Positions 31,837 through 45,081 are shown, numbered from the stretch's first letter. The stretch: 64,000 bases of DNA from Bidens hawaiensis (GCA_021521415.1 JAIQDT010000192.1:1054001-1118000), one strand, 5' to 3'. Made by a program: numbers and translations. The notes: generated by a model from the sequence alone, not told the origin.

Positions 31837-32760
31837 TGGAACACCCCGTAACCGCAGCGGAAACGTAAACGGGATGCAACAGACACATCTGATATCAACA
31901 GCATTGTTTATAAAGAAAACACCACTACATTAATTTACACCATATTACATTGTTCCGAGTTTAGTTATCGTCTAGGTGATAGCACATAAGTTTTACCAAC
32001 AGTACATTAACATATTTAATACAAAATAAAGATCATCAAGCTTCCACATAAAGCACGCATCGTCAAGCATGTAGCAATTATTCCAGTTTGGTGGTACATA
32101 AAAAGCATGTAAAGAAAACGGGTCAACTACGAATAGTTGGTGAGTTTCACTAATTTAAATAAACAGTGAAAATCATTATAATAATCATATATTATCGATG
32201 TAATTATGCTGAGCCCACAAGTGAAACCTCTGACTATCACACACAACCCCGTGGCATACTCCGCCCACGAACCTCCCCCAAACCGCTATGCCTAACATTA
32301 CATAGCAAAGTATATATAACACCCAAAATAGACATGTGCAACTGGCTGGGAAACATCAGCAAATCCATGCCGGACCAGTTGGGTTTGTCGGACCAATAGT
32401 ACTATCCACACTCTACCGGCTTTCAGTTAATCACTCGTGTTGCGAGGCCTTACAATGTTAGTAACTCAGACAATTACCATCTTAGTACATTTCCGTACGA
32501 TTCCCGTACAATAAAACATATATAAATACACGCAAATCCATGCGTTCAGTATGTACTTAAACATTTTAGTAACAACATGCTTTCCGCCCTGGGAAAATAT
32601 TTAAAAACAATTCAGGAAAAGGGGCTCGTGAAACTCACCTTTTCGCAAGTAATTAGGTAACACAATATGCCAGCTACTAGTGCGGATCTGTAATACAATC
32701 CCTAAGTTCGTTACTATACAATCACTATTAATATAACTTTAACCGTGTTAACCGGTGCGT
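31837..32760 (-). repeat. Truncated 5' LTR of the Gypsy element
   Basis: Equals 19595-20518 of the solo LTR (with TGGAAC in place of the TGTAAC terminus). It ends abruptly at GGTGCGT, where Copia pol remnant sequence equal to 17976 onward begins. On the minus strand this is the end (U5 side) of the 5' LTR, so the promoter part of this element is missing. Confidence 0.9.
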
Positions 32761-33552
32761 CCATATAAGAATAATGAATTATATTTCCAAGAATTATCTG
32801 GTATTGGGAGTACCTATGAAGAGTTTTGGTTTGGAAGATAAGTGCATTTCATGAAAGAATGGGAAGCAGCACAATAAATCACATCTAGCTAAGTTGGTGA
32901 ACTCGATTGTCACCCCCCTTAGATCTACTTCACATGGATCTATTTGGTTCTATCAATGTCAAAATTCTTGAGGGAAATTATACTATCTGATATCGACTGA
33001 TGATTATTTCGGCTACTCATGGGTCTATTTTCTTGCAATAAAAGATGAGACAATTCAAATGGTGATCAACATAATTACTAAGGTTGAGAATATCACAAGT
33101 GGGAAACTTAAATATATTTGAAGTGACAACGGTACTGTATTCAAGAACTATAAAATGGAGATATTCTATTTTTAGAAAGGAATAGAACATCAATTCAGTG
33201 CACCATATACTCCACAGCAGAATGGAGTGGCAGAAAGACAGAAAATGACTCTAATTGAAGCTGCAAGAACTATGTTGGCGGATTCCAAACTGCTAGTCAT
33301 AGTTATATTCTAGGCAGAGACTGTACCACAGCCTGTTATATTCTTCATAGAGTTCTATAAATTAAAAGGCTAAATAAACATGTTAAGAATTAATGCATAA
33401 GCGAAAGCCAAATTTAAAAGGATTTGAACCGTTTGGATCCACTTGCACAATTTTAAAGAAAAATTCAAAGTTTGGTGAAGTAGCTGATGAAGGATTCTTT
33501 GTTGGCTACGTTGTTAGTTAACCAAACAAACGTGTTTTTGTAAGAGGATAAA
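32760..33552 (+). pseudogene. pol: Copia integrase remnant, right copy
   Basis: Same decayed integrase text as 17976-18768 (SDNGTVFKNY; PYTPQQNGVAERQ; FVGYVV), with the same stops. Not functional. It gives a measure of how little the two copies have diverged. Confidence 0.75.
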
Positions 33553-33950
33553 TGTCTATATCTATGGTCTTGTATGTATTAGAAACAGTCGAGAACGTAT
33601 TTTGTATTATATGTAACGCATAAGTCATAAACAACGAATAAGACTTATATGGCGCATATGTTATGCGCCGGATAAGAGTTATGCGGCTTATATGATTTTT
33701 TCAAGTCTATAAATAGGTATTACGACTTATATGCTAAGGAGTGATCATTCTAGAGTACCAAAGCTATAATAGAGGCAAAACTTGATTGTACTAAGATTGT
33801 TTTAATAATATAAGATGATTTGAACGATAATACTTGTGTGTTTCACCTTCTAATGGTTTCCGCACATTAATTAAAGAGTAGATATTTAAGGAGCAGATTT
33901 TTTATATTTTTTGTTTCATCGATCCTAGACTTCACCAGCATGTCTCTACA
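33553..33950 (+). repeat. 5' LTR of Copia element D (right copy)
   Basis: Same 398-bp LTR as 18769-19166, TGTCTATATC...TCTACA, followed by AG and the PBS. It keeps the GCATAAGT-type repeats and the TATAAATAGG box. Confidence 0.75.
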
Positions 33951-33952
33951 AG

Positions 33953-33964
33953 TGGTATCAGAGC
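33953..33964 (+). other. Primer-binding site of element D (right copy)
   Basis: TGGTATCAGAGC, exact initiator tRNA-Met PBS, identical to the left copy. Confidence 0.88.
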
Positions 33965-33990
33965 TTATGGGCTCTATATATGCTTAGAAC

Positions 33991-35639
33991 TGTTAGTGCA
34001 TGATTTGTTGTCCCCCAGCTGATCAAATAACTTAGGGTTAGTTTAGTCTTTGTGCTACATTGTAATATGACCCATTCACTATGTATTTTAAGGAGAATGG
34101 AGTCCATTCATTATAGACTAAGCCCATTCATTAATTTATGAGCTCATACGCTGAGAATGTTGTGTATAAGGCTCATTCGTTATTTAAGGTGCCCATTCGC
34201 CATAGAATATAGCGAATGGGAAGTCATTCGTTATGGGATCACCTCATTTGTCAGTATTACATAATAAATGAGGCATAGACCTTTTTCCAGAAGAGCTCAG
34301 TCCTTATTCATCTCTAATGTAAAGTTATGATGCCGAATTCTCTCTAGAACTATATGTCATGTATGAACAGTAACGTAATGTAACACCCCGTAACCGCAGC
34401 AGAAACGTAAACGGGATGCAACAGACACATCTGATATCAAACATCGTACAAAAAACCGAACTACCTTGTGTTTCTAGCTTCAAATCGCAAGGATCTCGCT
34501 TTCTAGCCTTTGCTATCAACTAGATACAACACCTACAAGTACAATAACACCACACCAAGCAAGTTACACCCACAATCAAGCCATTTCTTTCATGGTTTCG
34601 GTTATGACTTAAAAACAAAGATTTAACCGTAAAAATTCGTTTTTGGTTCGTTTAACTCCTTTCTTGGACCAAGATCCCTTGTATAACCTGTATACATCAC
34701 TTGATCATGCAAGAATCGGTTTTCATCTTTGAAACCTCATTTTCTCGCAAAGAAACTCAAGAAACGAAGATGAACACGTAAATAACACGACTTTTACCTC
34801 AGTTTTCTTGCTAAAACTTTGGAATTTTGGATCTTAAAGTGGAGAGGAGATGAAGATCATGGAGTGTTTGATGAGAAAAAAAGAAAATAATAAGGGGAAT
34901 GGGACTTTTGAGTCCGATCGGTGTGAAGGGAAGGTGGGTGGGACCCACATTTCCATTTTTAACCACATATTTGGATTCTCGAAATTCGGATAATGTTTTG
35001 GATAATCTGGTTCAGTTCGTTTTTCGGTTAAATGTTTAATTCGGCTTAAAACGAAGCTAAAACGGTCGTTTTTCGGCTTAAAAATGAAATTTATATAAAA
35101 CCGATTTAAAAACTTAAACCATGACATTTATTAACTTAAAACATCATATTATTAATAATTGTGCATCTTTTTCGGCTTGTTCGATCGTCTCTTGCTCGGT
35201 TTGGTATTAAAGGTTTCGTTTAATGTACCGACGTACCATTAAATCGAAGATCCTTTTTCTGTGCTTTAATTCACTTATCCCGAAGCTTTAATACTTCGTA
35301 AACATCACTAATTATTATATATTTCGTCGATAATGCAATCCCCGATCGTTCGGGCTTCAATAACCGTTAATCGGCTAATCGTATTTCCAATACGATTAAC
35401 CGTATAATCGAGTATAATCCGTAAAGTGAATCTTACATACTCGTATAAACGCATTATAATTCATATATTCATTATTAAATAACACATAAATAGTATATAC
35501 CGGCTAGGGTGTACCTGAATTTGCCGGAATCGTTACACGTAATCAATAAAGTATTCCTTAACGTAATCGTCTTGTATATTGTTGATGTATCCCAATTGTG
35601 ACTAGATCTTTCTTCATATAACTCTATTAACGTTTCTCA
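33991..35639 (+). mobile_element. Copia solo LTR with nested Gypsy LTR, right copy
   Basis: Counterpart of 19207-22773. Here the terminus reads TTTCTCA before AGAAT (35640-35644), like the CTTTCTCA end of the LTR at 62648-63119, which supports the border. Upstream flank AGAAC. Confidence 0.6.
34379..35537 (-). mobile_element. Gypsy solo LTR with 1.9-kb internal deletion
   Basis: Same insertion as 19595-22671, with CGTAA on both sides (34374-34378 and 35538-35542). Only the first ~60 bp and the last ~1.1 kb remain. The deletion joint at about 34438 uses a short CAA microhomology. Confidence 0.88.
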
Positions 35640-36114
35640 AGAATACACAAGTTTCATAACTTTTCAACTTATTTCTTTCATATCAGAAAATTTCTGTCAA
35701 TTTTCTACCAAAAGTTCACAATATGTTCTACAACTAGTCTACATTAATCCTACAAAGTTACAGATCGAAGCAAGTCGATTTTCATTTTAAATAGTTGCAC
35801 AAATGTTCATCAAGACGTATGTGGCAGATATTTTCTTCCGTATAACTTTTGTCGTATAACTTGTTTCGACATATAATTTGTTTCTCAACGCATAAGTGAC
35901 TTATCCGCCAGAGGTTGTAATGTATATCATATCCTCTTTAAGTGTCATATACGCTAAGGGTAACTTATACATTACAAGATCGTATAAATTTAGGAGACTG
36001 ATACGCCATACGTATCCGTCAAGGAGAATTATGCGTTGAATTGTTAATGTTTTCACTATGGACGATATGCATGCATTTGTTTCTCAACCATAAAGCCTTT
36101 TACAAAACCTTAAT
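35640..36114 (+). promoter_or_regulatory. Pre-gag leader of element D (right copy)
   Basis: Copy of 22774-23248 with the same CGTATAACTT and ACGCATAAGT motif group before gag. No coding sequence. Confidence 0.45.
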
Positions 36115-39015
36115 TTGGAGAATGAAATGGAAACATCAAACAAACATCCAAAGCTTCTTCAGACGGAGGATTATCCTTCTTGGGCCGATAAATTTGAGAT
36201 ATATGTTCAAGACGTTAATTATGATACATGGATTGTTGTTGAAGAAGAATGTATCATTCCAAAGAAAGAGAATGGAACCAACTACCGATTATCATATAAT
36301 GCTGAGTAAGATAAATCTACATTCTTGAGAGAAATGAATATGTTGAACTTGTTTCAACAAGATATAAAAGCTGAGATCTTCCGATTACTATAACACAATG
36401 GTTCTTGTTATTTCATTTGGCAAGCTTTACTGAACAAAGACCGTGGTAATCCTGAAATGAGAAAGAGCAAGATGGATCTTTTGAAAAAGTAGTTTGACAT
36501 TTTTACCATGCTAAAGAGTCAGTCATTTGCACAATTAATATAAAGGTATTGACATTTAGTAAAAGAAATGAAGAGGCTAGAAGTTGAAAAGCCTGATTAT
36601 GAATACATTGACAAGCTAGCTGATGCACTGCCTAAGAAATTGGGAACTTTTATCATGATACAACAATCTAACCATGTTGCCTATGCTAGGCTAAACTTGG
36701 CTAGATTCATTGAAAAGCTGGAAGCTCAAGAACTTGAGTTGAAAAAGAATTAAAAAATGAAGATTTCAACTACCACTCTAGACACTGGTCTCTACTACAA
36801 GAACTCACCATAGTTGCCTACTCAAAATCCTAAAGTTCAAACTATATTTTGTGATGATTCTATAGGAGTTGTTTACGTGGGTAGTCAAAGTCCAATAACA
36901 ACTACTAAATTTGGAAGTAGTTATTCAAGCACCATGTCTTCTGACCAACAATCCAACTCCCAGATCCAAAAACCTGATGTTCTGCAATGCAATATTGTTG
37001 TTAACATCAAGAATGCAAATGGTTTGACTGGTGATAATGTGAAGGAGCGCATGACATTTCTAGGATTGGTTTTGGAAATCATATAAGTGTCTTATAGCTG
37101 GGAAAATTGGAAGCTTCAACATGATAAAAGAAGATTATGACCAAAATTGATCCTGAGAAGATGGAGTTGCTTGCTATTAGATGGTGTATGGAAAGTGTTG
37201 TTAGAAGGGTACAAAGTTTAAATAGATAACCGGGAGAAATTGTCTGGATGGAACTCCTACAAAGTTGGGCTTTGAAAATTCTAAAGTGAGGTGCTTTAGA
37301 TGTAAGGAGAATGGGCATTTCAAACGAAAGTGTACAAGCAAGAAGGTGGGAGATAATGGTGCAAATCCTTTTAGAAGAGATTACAATAGGCAAGCAATTT
37401 ATCATCAAAACTCACCAAACCAAGATGATCCATTCAACACTAGCAAGAAACCATCTGAGGCATTAACTTCACAAACAAAAGCTTGTCATGCTGCACAAGT
37501 AGATGAAGGATTTAACTGAAATAATCATATTTACCAAGAAAATGTTGTTGAGTTGGTTCTAAGGAAGCTGATAAGGATGAGGTTGTTGAGAAATCTAGGG
37601 TTTGTGTTGTTGAGACTGTGTTTATGGAATTTGAAATTATAGACAAAAATGCTGAAGAAAGGGTGGTTGAGAAGCTTGTGGAAGCTGAGAATCCCAGCTT
37701 CATCAAAGCTTCTGGATCATTGAGGATTTTGTTGATGAAGATTCTGATGAATCAGAAGAGGAGTTTGTGCCACGCACTTATGACAAGATTCATCCTATCC
37801 CTCCTAACTTCTTTCAAACTATTTTTCCTCATGATATTCTTGAAACCTTTGTAGGTTGGTTTAATGGTGAGGAAACGCCTCATGGAAATATAGATTTTGG
37901 TGAGGATGATGTGTCTAAGGAATCTCAAACTAAAGATGAAGTATCTGAAGATCATGAGAAAGTTTTTGATTCTTAGGTAATGACTATGCCTGAACAACAA
38001 GATTTAATGGAAAATTGGGTAAATTCTCATTTAATGTGATTTTGTATGAAAAATGTGAGTTATCGTATGAAGAATGTGAGATAAAAGATTTTGAACTGAA
38101 ACTCTTAAAACAAGTTATGATACAATTTTCAAAGATTTTAAGAGAGTTAAGGAATCTTATGACAATCTTCAAAAGTATGAAGAGAGTTTGTGGAAATATT
38201 TTACAAGATGAGAAAATTATTCAAATGCTTAAACACACTATTGAGGACAAACAAATTGCTATCAATCGTCACATAGATGAAAATGCCTCTCTTAACTAAG
38301 AGTTGCAATCTATAAATATTGAAACTAAAAGAGTTGACATAAACATAAGAGTTACAAGGCATCTTCATATGTTCTCGATTACATTATTCCAAAACGACTA
38401 GTCTTGATAAAAATTTTGGTGAAAATGGGAACAAGGAACATATTTTGGGAAATCATTATGGTCCGCCTCCAATTTGGAGTTCTTATGTTCCAAAGAAAAC
38501 TGAAGGGTTTGAAAAGGCGTTGAACGTGGAAATCAATACTCCACTGAATGATTCTAAATTGTGTTTACTTGAGATGGTTGATATCAATTTTATGAAGTCT
38601 GTGAATAATTCTGAGTGTGAGAGTGATGTGTGTGTGAAGGTTGCTAAAAATGTTTTATGTGATTCAATTCTAAAATTAATGTTGAAAGTAAAATTGGTGA
38701 AATTAAAGAGCGTAAAATGATTCAAAACGTTTTGCAAGAACAAGTTTATATCATAAGAAACAAAGTCATGGCTTGAACAAACAAAATGGTGTAAGAAATA
38801 AAGAGTTGTTTAAAAGTATTGTATTTGTTAAAGGGACAGCTTCTGAATCTGAGAAAGAAACTATTTGTAGAAAACAATCAAATCAAGAATTTTTTCAAAT
38901 AAAAAGCTTAGCGTGATCATACTCAAATTTCTCTGGTAGATAAGTTTACCGACCACAGAAGATGTTTCAATTGCATTGTAGTAGGACATGTGTTCTATGT
39001 GATGTGTGTCTAAAG
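36115..39015 (+). pseudogene. gag: Copia gag of element D, right copy, to second knuckle
   Basis: Begins METSNKHPKLLQTEDYPSWADKFEIYV as in the left copy. The first CCHC knuckle CFRCKENGHFKRKC is at about 37292-37333. Beyond the left copy's break at 37766 it continues with an acidic segment (VPRTYDKIHPIPPNFF, 37767-37976), a Lys/Glu/Ile-rich coiled coil (38015-38299), a YGPPPIWSSYVPKK motif at the place where other elements have VPPPY (38457-38498), and a degenerate second knuckle CFNCIVVGHVFYV (about 38963-39001, last Cys displaced). Multiple stops and frameshifts. Pol is absent: recognisable homology stops near 39015. Confidence 0.75.
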
Positions 39016-39539
39016 GGTGTTTATTTCTACGGGACTCACAACTAAGCTTTAAATTTTAAAATGGATTTTCATAATAAAACCACACACAACCAGCAAGTGT
39101 ACCGATTGTAAGTAATATAGAACTACGAAGTCCGAGTATCGAACACAAGGACACGTGAAAACACGTATGATTACTAAACCCTAGACAAGACCTTCCTAAG
39201 AATAATATTGTTTTGAATTCATTTCTAATAATTAAACTACTTGACCTAATTTACTTTGACTAAATTAATTAATTTAACTTAACGAAACTAGATGAAACAC
39301 TTAATGAAACTTAAAAACTTAATTGACAATGGAGAAAACGTCTACCTTGTTGGTGTTAGTTCGTAATGGTTTGTGTGATTTTGAGATTTTCTACAGTATG
39401 CATGCAACCCATTTTCTTTCAAAGAAAAGTTTAAGTTTATCTGGTTAAAGTGGCAATGGTCGTGCAGTCGGGTCTAGTTGTTCTTAGAACACTCGGTGTT
39501 TTACACGTTGTTTTAGGATGGGTGTTAATCCCGAGGTTA
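39016..39539 (+). other. Unassigned AT-rich stretch between two Copia fragments
   Basis: No ORF, LTR terminus, PBS or PPT recognised. The border between the element D gag and the element bearing ORF3 copy 3 must lie in or near this stretch, but I cannot place it. Confidence 0.5.
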
Positions 39540-40111
39540 CAAGAAAAGACCTTTCAGCTTCCGCAGGCAAAGTTATCGTAACCTCGCCTGGCAGGCAACT
39601 TGAACAACATCGCCTTGGTGTTATCATAATATATAAATAGGGGTGTTAGGTCATTTTGGGTCAACAATTATTAAACCCTACTAGCGAAGTTAACAGAATA
39701 AATGCAGAATTTTACAAAGTGCTTGAAAGAATTTTACGTTCACGTAAGAAGGTATAAAATCGTTCCACGATCACAAATATATAACTTCTATATTCAAACG
39801 TTGGTTCGTTTGTGAGTTATGGTCTAATATCAGCGTTAAACCTTTATCGACTTCAAATCACTATCAATAACAAGTTTTTACGTAATCTGATCTCCTATAT
39901 ATGTTAATCGACCTTAATAGCGTGTGAGGTGATCATCAATTTGATTTAACTAGGCCTATACTGTGGTTTTGATTTTTCTAGTGAATAACCGTCGTTATCG
40001 GCGAAGTTGTTCATCAGGCGAAGTTATAACTTCGCCTACTTGCTTGGTAACCAGCGAAGTTAACAGCTTATTGAATTTTCATTTTTCTAACAATCTTAGT
40101 TTTGTACATGC
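39540..40111 (+). promoter_or_regulatory. Promoter-like leader of ORF3 copy 3
   Basis: GCGAAGTT/AACTTCGCC-type units at 39565-39615, a TATA box TATAAAT (39632-39638) 480 bases before the ATG, then TAAACCCTACTAGCGAAGTTAA. Four more units lie just before the gene (39998-40065). In E1 the equivalent TATA box is 493 bases upstream and is followed by similar text (GGTCAA...TAAACC...CGAAGTTA). The shared order and spacing suggest an internal promoter. Confidence 0.5.
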
Positions 40112-41844
40112 ATGGTTGATGTTGCTAGTGTTGGGGGTGCGGCTGGATATGGAAGAGGTGGTGATAATCGTAGAAATTTTGTGTCCGCTCATAACATGTA
40201 TGTGATGCTTGTACCAGATGAACCTGGACTTGAAGATTTTCATGACATAATAAACTTTTTGTTTCAATCGAGAATTTTCTATGCTATTTCTCACACTTCA
40301 CCGATCTCGGATCCGAACATTGAATATTTTTGGGAGACAGTGGCATATGATTGTCGGGTTGAACCATCGATGTTTTGTGCTACTGTCAATAATCAAGAGA
40401 TTGCATTTTTAGCTGATGATATTCGTACGGCCTTATAATTTGGAACAGTGATTGAGGATAATGGCCCCACTGAATATTCTTATATGTTTAGAAATGGGCG
40501 TTCACGCGTATGGGGTATTTAGGTCCAATTGGGGATTCTCAAAGACGAAATGGTTTTCTTTTTGGAAAATTGAGGTTCTTAATGCGCATGTTGATTGTGT
40601 GCACGTGTGGGAGAAAAGAATGTTCAGATGGTATGGGTGCGGCTATACCTTGGTTGGTTTATAACAAGCCGTTTAGTTTCAGACGGATGATTTTTTATGA
40701 GATCAATAATCAGAGGAAAGCTACAGGTAGGGAAAGTTTTTTATTGTATCCCAGGTTTTACAGATAATATTTAATAATGTTGCTCCTAATTTTCATCATA
40801 GTCGGCCGAACAAAGATGTTGATGGTAATAATAAGAGGATTTATGCACAATGTCGTTCATCGAGTTCTAGGAGTCGCCTTGAGTTGAGACCGCAACCAAC
40901 TGCTTTGTTTGGGGTTATTATTGATCCATCTTATATACCTCCACCAAATGATAGATTTTTGGATGCTCCTGCTGCTACTATTGATCCACAGACGAAGGTT
41001 GTACCGCAACAAACTCATGAACCGGTTGTTCCACCACGACAAGAACAAGAAATACAACATGAGAATGTTCTTCCTCAAGGGGCAGAGAATATTAATTTGG
41101 ATGCTGATGTATCAGAAGTTGTTGCTGAGCCTTCTGCTCCTCGTTCTCCTAAGGCTACTGAGTCTGATAATTCCTCTAAGGAGGTTGATGAGAATCATCG
41201 TTATTTGGCTTTACAAAAGCGAAATCAAGCTCAAAAGAAAAAAAAGGGTTGAAGGTGATGATGATTCGGATTTTTATATTGAGAGTGATGATGAGGACCC
41301 TGAGGCAGAATAGTACAAGTTGGTACAGCGTACCAAGAGACCTCGAGTTTGAGTGGGTTCAAGTTTTGTTCCGGTTACTTATGTGTCTCAATCAGCGTTT
41401 AGTGTATCAGTTCTTGGTGTATCTATTGGTTTGGTTTCTAGTGGTACTTCTACGGTGGCTTTGGATGCACGAGTTATTTTTTCTCTCCCACAGATTTCTT
41501 TGACACCTACTGAATTGGTGTCTTAGTTTGTTAATTCGACGATTTTGGCTAAGTCTGGTATACTTGTATATCTACCACCAGCTTCTACATCGTTGTCGAT
41601 TCCATCTACATGGGTTATTTTTCTCCACCATATGCTCAAGCTACTCTAAAGGTTCACGTTGCTTTTGATGCTAATCTCTTTGATCGTGAAAGATTTACAG
41701 AGTTAGAACGACTGGTGGTGGAGCAGTCTCAAGTTAATCTACATAAAAATAAAGCTATTCATAGACTCATTGCAGAGAATCAGCTCCAAACAGTTATGCT
41801 CATTGAAGAAGGTAAGATCATTGATGTTCTTAAAAAGTACTTAG
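40112..41844 (+). pseudogene. ORF3 copy 3, N-terminal part, broken
   Basis: MVDVASVGGAAGYGRGGDNRRNFVSAHNMYVMLVPDEPGLEDFHDIINFLFQSRIFYAI aligns with E1 ORF3. Then NIEYFWETVAYDCRVEP and a TAA at 40436, a shift into MGYLGPIGDSQRRNGFLFGKLRF...GRKECSDGMGAA (40510-40767), and another shift into RCRSSSSRSRLELRPQPTALFG (40884-41252) with a basic KKKKG stretch, an acidic segment, a Ser/Thr-rich segment and a coiled coil RFTELERLVVEQSQVNLHKNKAIHRLIAENQ (41610-41840). The Gypsy derivative interrupts it after KKYL. Domain order matches E1 ORF3, so the three copies define one protein family with unknown function. Confidence 0.7.
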
Positions 41845-43950
41845 TGTGACGTTCGTCAAATTCGAGTCTCGAGTTGTATTCATTTTGTAAACTTGTATTT
41901 CGTAAAACCGACTCAACAACTTTAGAGCCTTATTTAATTAATACATAATATTATTACGGAGCTCGATCATCAATAAACCGATGTTTATCATATTTTAGTG
42001 ACGCTAAGAAAACATGACTTCAAAATGGTTTTCGTAAAGTCGTTACGAGTTTTACAAACCTTTAAACTCGTTTTAAACTTTAATGAAACTTGAGGGGGGT
42101 ATTTTGAAAATATATATTATATATATAAACTCAAAAAAAAAAACTAAACCTAGCATCATATTAACATCCAGCTTCCCTCTTTCTCTCTTCCAATTCCGGT
42201 GCCATTTTCCGGCGACCGCCGACGACCGGAATCGGCTCCGGCGACCTCCGACACCACCCACCACCTCCGGCCATCCCTTCTCACCTCCCTCAACCTGACA
42301 CCATAACCCCTTGGCTTTCCGCAGCCCCTTTTTCCTCTTCGGTTTCGTTTTCTGGCGACCTGAAAACCGGCCGCCGTGCCCTCTCTCTCCACAGTGATAT
42401 CTCTCTCTCTCCGCCGTTCTCTCACTCTCGTCTCTCTCTCGCTTCTCTCTCCGTATCTCTCTCTCTCTCTCTCTCGCTGCCTATCTCTCTCTCGGCTCTC
42501 TCTCGCTTCTATCTCCGTATCTCTCTCTCTCTCTGCCTATCTCTCTCTCACTGTCTCTCACTGCTCTCTCTCTCCGCCTCGTTTTCCCGGCAAGCCTCTG
42601 ATGGCCGGAAATCGGTCTCCGACGACCCCGCTCGGCTCCGACAATTGTTCTCGGCCAAGCATCGTTTATGTGGTAAGGAGATTTAGAGTTTTAAATTGTC
42701 TTTGTATATAACTCATAACCGGTAAACGAGTCACGAGTCCGGTTCTGTCTTAAACCGACTTTAGAGTGTATTTTTGGTATCATTATTATTAATATCATAA
42801 ATCTTTATAAAACTCATTATTATTTTTATGATTATTATTATTATTATTGTTATTATTGTCATTAATAAGAAAGTTATTATGATTATTATTATTATTATCA
42901 TTATCTTCGTAATTAATAGATTATTATTATGATTATTATTATCTTTATTATTATGATTATTAAGGAATATTATTACAATCTAGTATTGTTAATATCATTC
43001 ACTTGTTTTATTAAACCGAAACCCATGTCGGGCCTAGTTACCATTTGACGTCATCATCACTTGAATTATATCTTTTTTATCACTAATACTACTATTTTTA
43101 AAATGTTATAAGTATTAGTTATTATTAATATGGCACATATAATTATAATAATAATAATAATTATTATTATTAAAACTTATAAATCTATTTATAACGTTTT
43201 CAACAATAAAGAAATAATTAGTATATTTATTTTTACTACTACTAACGTGATTGTATCTTAACTTAAAAAAATGCTCGATTTTGTGTTACATGCTTACATG
43301 CTTAAATGTTTATTGCTTTGGCGGGTAGCCACACTTGAATACTAAGGCAGGTTGGCCTCACAAAATCCGATCTATTTGGTATCCCCTTATAGACGGTATC
43401 GCGATCCGAATCGAAATCCCGAGTCCATTTGGTATTCTCTTATGGAGGGTGTCGTTAATGTATTCTTATTACCGATAACTATTTAGCATGAGGCGGATAG
43501 CCTCATGGACACTATGATCCGAGTATACTTGGTTGTTACCATTTAGAAAGGGTCCGAACTATTTATCTTTTGCATATCTAAATTGTTGCTATTATTTATT
43601 GTTTGTATACAAGTTTTGTGGCTTTTTATTACTATATACTTATATGCTCAAACTTATGAATTGCTCACCAACCTTTGTGTTGACAAACTTTATTTTATGA
43701 AATGTTACAGGTTTGACTTTTGTTGACTCGAGGACTTGATGAAAACGTTACCAAGACAATTAAGATATTAGTAAAATGTTCAATATAATTGTTACTTGTA
43801 TTCAAATTGTTTGTGTGAACGAGATGTGTTGATTATTGATTTATGAAATAAATGAGCTGATTAAATATTGTCACTATAAATAGTGTCTTGTGTATATGGG
43901 CAATCGGTTGCACCCCGGCATGTTCCGCCGCCTTTGGTCGGGGTGTCACA
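41845..43950 (+). repeat. Left LTR of the LARD-like Gypsy derivative
   Basis: 2,106 bp, TGTGACGTTCGTC...GGGGTGTCACA. It contains a TATA-rich core (42108-42131), a GC-rich CCGGCGACC segment, a (CT)n microsatellite (about 42380-42575) and (ATT)n tracts (42780-42970). Compared with the right LTR it lacks about 430 bp near 43245. No ORF is credible; long frames come from the microsatellites. Confidence 0.9.
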
Positions 43951-43952
43951 GA

Positions 43953-43966
43953 TTGGTTTCAGAGCC
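43953..43966 (+). other. Degenerate primer-binding site of the LARD-like element
   Basis: TTGGTTTCAGAGCC right after the left LTR, resembling TGGTATCAGAGCC with changes. It fixes plus orientation. Confidence 0.65.
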
Positions 43967-45081
43967 ACAAGATTGTAGGATAGGTGGTTAGACGTAACGA
44001 CCTAGTATAGTCTTTACTTTAGGGTCCTTATACATGTTGCCTATACGTGTTTACCCTACTTCATTGTTCAATACACTTGTTTATTTATATACTTATTTAT
44101 TTATCAAATCATAAATATACACATACACACACTTTCATAGTACTCCAAGGTATCCTTACCTTAAAACGCAAAAACATTAGTTTTTATTGTTTTATGGATC
44201 ACGAGCTTAACTTGGATCCCGTTGTTTCAAATCTCCTTAAAGATTGTCTCATATGAGATGACCACTTTAAGTAGTCGAATGCAAGCGTTTCGCCCGCCAT
44301 CCAAATTTTTGGTGTTAAAACAATAGAACTACGGTGATTTCATGGACTAGTGTTTTGACATGATGCTGTATCCCGATTTATTATTTTTGTTACAATCGTT
44401 ATTTGAGTCGAAGACATAAAAAAGACGCGGTGGTACGTGCACATGCTTAGACTCCAATATGATATTTTTGTAATAAAGGTTTTCAGTGTCGGAATATCAA
44501 GTCATGGTGGTTCATGCACAATTTTCTACCTTAAAACATTATTATTACATTTCAAGAATTTAAACCATTTTTCCCTTATTTTGTTATAAATTCATATCAC
44601 AAGTCTTCATTTATAAATTTTATAATTATTTTATTTTTATTTGGTAATAATTCTTTTATATCTCTATTTTATATAGTAAAGTTTTACACCAATTTTCTCA
44701 TTTTGATTTCACAAGGATTTTTATTGCAATTCCGTTCATTAAAATCTCTTCGTTTTAAAAAGGAAAACAAATAAATAAATATATGTATATATAAAGTTTG
44801 ATCTATTCATAATAATTTTTAATATGCCATTTATTTTCAATAAGACAATTTACAAACTAAAATGTTATTATATAAATTTTATTATATTAAGAAGGTTTTT
44901 TGATAAATTTCACCTCAACTTTTCAAGTAAATTTCCTATTGTATAAACTTTTAATTTTTTTTTTAAAGTCCTTGTACAAAAATTTTATTTTTATAACTAT
45001 TCCGTTTATTTTGGATGATCACTTCAAAATTTTAATTATTTAAACTTCTCATAACATTTTTAATTATACTACATTATATAA
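43967..45081 (+). other. LARD internal region, left part, no gene
   Basis: About 1.1 kb of AT-rich DNA up to the E3 insertion. I see no gag, zinc knuckle or other recognisable protein in any frame. The small ORF at 44047-44256 looks like chance. Confidence 0.6.

Larger units (their letters stand above)
24897..32760 (-). mobile_element. Gypsy retrotransposon with both LTRs truncated, Tekay-like
   Basis: Internal region 25786-31836 is complete from PBS to PPT on the minus strand and codes for gag, PR, RT, RH and IN with a chromodomain-like tail. LTR remnants lie on both sides: 24897-25785 equals the right 0.89 kb and 31837-32760 the left 0.92 kb of the LTR seen at 19595-22671. No target duplication is present. 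The outer borders are simple joins to duplicated Copia sequence with microhomology (GTTT left, TC right), so the fragment reached its place by rearrangement, not insertion. Order RT-RH-IN identifies Gypsy (Ty3). Confidence 0.88.
32760..37766 (+). repeat. Segmental duplication, right copy
   Basis: Repeats 17976-24900 with few substitutions. It differs by a deletion of about 1.9 kb inside the nested Gypsy LTR. The junction GATATCAA/ACATCG (near 34438) shares CAA with both parent sequences. Confidence 0.85.

Noticed and set aside
42376..42711. Ser/Leu-rich ORFs in the LARD LTRs (also 56783-57210)
   Set aside because: They translate the (CT)n microsatellite in both LTRs; no protein signal beyond the repeat.
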